64,000 bases of DNA from Brevibacterium sp. S111. Its GTDB lineage: Bacteria; Actinomycetota; Actinomycetes; Actinomycetales; Brevibacteriaceae. The stretch lies in assembly GCF_004745075.1 (NCBI RefSeq), contig NZ_RHFH01000007.1, forward strand, positions 124,001 through 188,000. The letters are read 5' to 3'. A model generated the notes under the pieces. The model was given only the letters and a program-made list of their open reading frames with translations. It searched no databases and was not told the origin of the DNA. This document shows, in pieces, positions 63,606 through 64,000 of the stretch; position 1 is the first letter of the stretch; each line of letters starts with the position of its first letter. Position numbers and translations under genes: made by a program.

Positions 63606-64000
63606 ATGCCCGAGATCCTCGTCCTCAACGGACCCAACCTCAACCTCCTCGGCGAACGCGAACCTGAGATCTACGGCCGCACCACCCTGGCCGACATCGA
63701 GGAGATGTGCACCGATGCCGCGGCCGAGGCGGGACTGACCACTCGCTGCATCCAGAGCAACCATGAGGGCGGGCTCATCGACGCCGTTCATGAGGCCCGG
63801 CACTCCACGGTCGGGGCGATCATCAACGCCGGAGCGTACACGCACACCTCCCTGGCTCTGCACGATGCGCTGAAGTCCTACGATCATCCGATCATCGAGG
63901 TGCACCTGAGCAACCCGCATGCGCGGGAAGCCGTGCGCCACCATTCCTTTCTCTCACCCGTGGCCTCAGCCGTCATCGCCGGAGCCGGCGCGAAAGGCTA
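63606..64000 (+). CDS. aroQ: Type II 3-dehydroquinate dehydratase, 3' partial
   Basis: 131 complete codons are visible before the window ends. It starts at ATG 63606, 2 bp after the iclR stop. Type II dehydroquinase motifs are complete: [20 protein letters not shown] with the catalytic Tyr (about 5-24), [33 protein letters not shown] with the Asn and His, and [18 protein letters not shown]. About 15 C-terminal residues are missing. With the QsuB-type enzyme next door it likely serves catabolism of quinate (the QsuC position) rather than aromatic amino acid synthesis. Confidence 0.94.
   Translation, partial: MPEILVLNGPNLNLLGEREPEIYGRTTLADIEEMCTDAAAEAGLTTRCIQSNHEGGLIDAVHEARHSTVGAIINAGAYTHTSLALHDALKSYDHPIIEVHLSNPHAREAVRHHSFLSPVASAVIAGAGAKG

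Overview
The window looks like a chromosomal segment of a high-GC Gram-positive actinobacterium, most plausibly Brevibacterium or a close relative. The pointers are strong G/C third-position bias with long antisense shadow frames, frequent GTG and TTG starts, a GTP-type PEP carboxykinase, a LytR-CpsA-Psr wall ligase, a DtxR/IdeR-like iron box, and an inositol cluster in nearly the order known from Corynebacterium. The genus is inferred from overall resemblance, not from a search.

Layout. 1-5.5 kb: end of a YhgE/Pip-type membrane protein, a large FAD/NAD(P)-binding protein and an 822-residue LCP protein. 5.85-8.3 kb: tRNA-Ser(GCT) followed by an IS256/IS1249-type element that is itself split by a complete IS5/IS427-type element; both elements keep their inverted repeats and target duplications. 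8.5-9.7 kb: a lipoprotein overlapping an OmpA-domain protein. 9.9-13.5 kb: a (hydroxy)proline-type amino acid module (D-amino-acid dehydrogenase-like oxidase, proline racemase-family epimerase, Ldh-family imino acid reductase). 13.5-18.2 kb: a PucR regulator divergent from methylmalonate/malonate semialdehyde dehydrogenase and an omega-amino acid aminotransferase. 18.5-22.4 kb: phosphate transporter with a small membrane partner, then pckG. 22.7-25.6 kb: tRNA-Arg(ACG), a DASS anion symporter, a UspA protein.

25.7-38.4 kb is a myo-inositol catabolic region, all on the minus strand. An eight-gene operon (iolC, an aldolase-like gene, iolB, iolD, iolE, iolG-like, iolH-like, MFS sugar porter) lies downstream of a second unit (Gfo/Idh dehydrogenase, TIM-barrel isomerase, GntR/UTRA regulator). 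The same pair of TGTCAkkACA-type operators precedes both units. No iolA lies inside the cluster; the semialdehyde dehydrogenase at 15.3 kb is the obvious candidate to complete the pathway.

38.6-58.3 kb is mixed housekeeping and accessory content: argG, a DUF559/AbiEi-like protein bracketed by two related palindromic repeat elements, an APC permease, a CPBP protease, DoxX, GrpB, a siderophore-interacting protein under an iron box, a nicotinamidase-like hydrolase, an MMPL exporter, a NarL-type two-component system, a serine hydrolase, an AhpD-like protein, a GlxA-type regulator, GAPDH and a small XRE protein. 58.5-64 kb holds an unassigned 287-residue protein and a quinate/shikimate-to-protocatechuate set (QsuB-type fusion, MHS-family transporter, IclR regulator, and type II 3-dehydroquinate dehydratase running off the window).

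The most unusual structure is non-coding. Several gene ends carry short iterated repeats, direct or inverted, each with its own unit sequence. The clearest case is the pair of 15-bp-motif elements at 40,456-40,533 and 41,974-42,141, which share the same spacing pattern of about 31 bp and flank the DUF559 gene.
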